Shown in pieces: positions 63,059 to 64,000 of a stretch of DNA of 64,000 nucleotides; position 1 is the first letter of the stretch, and every line of letters begins with the position of its first letter. The notes under the pieces were generated by a model that saw only the letters and a program-made list of their open reading frames with translations, ran no database searches and was not told where the DNA came from. Position numbers and translations under genes: made by a program. Source of the stretch: Rhodobacterales bacterium (GTDB lineage Bacteria > Pseudomonadota > Alphaproteobacteria > Rhizobiales > Stappiaceae); contig VIRH01000102.1 in NCBI GenBank assembly GCA_008107755.1, positions 1 through 64,000 of the forward strand, written 5' to 3'.

Positions 63059-64000
63059 CGGCGACAAGGGCACGCTTCTGGAGCGAATCCGGGTTGTGCC
63101 TAAGGCACCCGATCCTGAAAAGGCTGCCCTCTTTCTCAAGGATCTGCTGGACCATCCGAAAGCTGGCGAGGCGCTGAGGGCCCTGTCGAAAGACCGGGCG
63201 AGCCTGGAAGGGTTCCTGACCGGTGTCATCGGGAATTCGTCCTATCTGCGCGATCTGATGCTGGCCGATCCGGCAAGGCTGCGAGATCTTCTGAACGAGG
63301 TTCCCGAGGTCCGGATCCGCCGGCTTCTCGACGAGGCCCGCGTGGCGCGGGCCGACGACGAAGCTGGCATCATGAAGGTGCTGCGCCTTCTCAAGCAGGA
63401 TCTTGCGCTGACCCTCGGTCTGGCTGACGTATCAGGTGCCATCGGCCTCGACTTGGTGACCGCCGGACTGGCCGGGTTCGCGGATGCCGCTCTGACGGCG
63501 GCCGTCCGCTTCTGCCTCACCGATCTTGCCCGCCGCGGAAAATTCGAGCCCGCCGATCCGGAACAGCCGGAAAAGGACAGCGGTCTCATCGTTCTGGCCA
63601 TGGGCAAGCACGGCGCCAACGAACTTAACTATTCCTCGGACATCGACCTGATCGTTCTTTACGATCCGGAAAGAGCTCCGATTGCCGGAAATGCAGAAGC
63701 GCCGGTCGAATTCGTCAGGCTGACACGGCGCTTCGTCAAGATCATGCAGGAGCGGACGACGGAGGGCTACGTTTTCCGCACGGACTTGCGGCTGCGCCCG
63801 GACCCCGGCGCGACACCGCTCGCGATCTCCGTGCCGGCGGCGCTGGTCTACTACGAATCCCTCGGCCAGAACTGGGAGAGGGCGGCCCTGATCAAGGCGC
63901 GGCCATGCGCGGGCGACATTCCTGCCGGGGAAGCCTTCCTCGACGAAATCGTCCCGTTCATATGGCGCAAGTACCTGGACTTTGCCGCGATTGCCGACGT
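63007..64000 (+). CDS. glnE: Glutamine synthetase adenylyltransferase/removase GlnE (5' part)
   Basis: The frame from ATG 63007 runs open to the right edge (331 codons seen of nearly 1000). It encodes the N-terminal adenylyl-removase domain: MGKHGANELNYSSDIDL and FRTDLRLRPDPGATP are signatures of the nucleotidyltransferase core. GlnE adds and removes AMP on glutamine synthetase under PII control. It overlaps the kinase gene by 52 nt. An alternative start further in cannot be excluded, but this position is within the usual N-terminal range of the family. Confidence 0.92.

Overview
The window looks like a chromosomal piece of a high-GC alphaproteobacterium of the order Hyphomicrobiales (Rhizobiales). 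The best clues are gene order and family choice: a feuN-feuP-feuQ type block, a ccmI-ccmE-ccmF-ccmH operon, then degP, a response regulator, a histidine kinase and glnE in a row, plus a mannosylfructose-type osmolyte operon, split mnmC/mnmD genes, DUF2336 proteins and a fused cysN/cysC. A marine Stappiaceae-like bacterium (Roseibium/Labrenzia/Stappia) is my guess, by inference only. No tRNA, rRNA or CRISPR array was seen.

Layout. 1-1009: the end of an IS3-family element inserted into the transposase gene of an older, decayed IS3-family element, then unassigned DNA. 1010-6905: a PilZ protein, then cysQ-cysD-cysNC (sulfate activation to PAPS and removal of PAP) and a UDP-glucuronate epimerase-like gene. 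6993-8102: a Fic-domain (AMPylation) gene whose reading frame extends upstream across one UGA stop, in DNA that looks less GC-rich than its neighbours. 8276-17527: YbaK-like deacylase, divergent mnmC2/mnmD tRNA-modification genes, a yeiH-LysR pair around a perfect operator-like dyad, an ampR-class A beta-lactamase pair, a 2-hydroxyacid dehydrogenase, and an orphan gene resembling VapA-type proteins behind a terminator-like hairpin.

17891-39039: mostly housekeeping and regulatory genes: EttA with a textbook terminator, an EEP hydrolase, a FUSC transporter, MOSC, RidA, DUF2293, a GGDEF-EAL protein, a cysteine-rich HTH regulator with an ABC exporter, an XRE regulator, an FMN-dependent glutamate-synthase-like protein, a UGT-type glycosyltransferase, YjbQ, an SDR, a putative stress small RNA (35672-35737), a YdcH-like protein, a HupE/UreJ protein, and a VOC protein with its WYL regulator behind two adjacent perfect inverted repeats.

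39135-45116: a GH32-like fructosidase, a sucrose-phosphatase-family phosphatase and a mannosylfructose/sucrose-phosphate synthase-like glycosyltransferase in one operon, followed by a LacI regulator and a phytanoyl-CoA dioxygenase-family enzyme. 45282-64000: feuNPQ, a lipoprotein, a conserved protein of unknown function, ccmIEFH for cytochrome c maturation, a hydrolase-OsmC fusion, two DUF2336 paralogues flanking a glutathione transferase (both with TTACAA/TTGTAA dyads upstream), degP, a second two-component system and the 5' part of glnE, which runs off the right edge.
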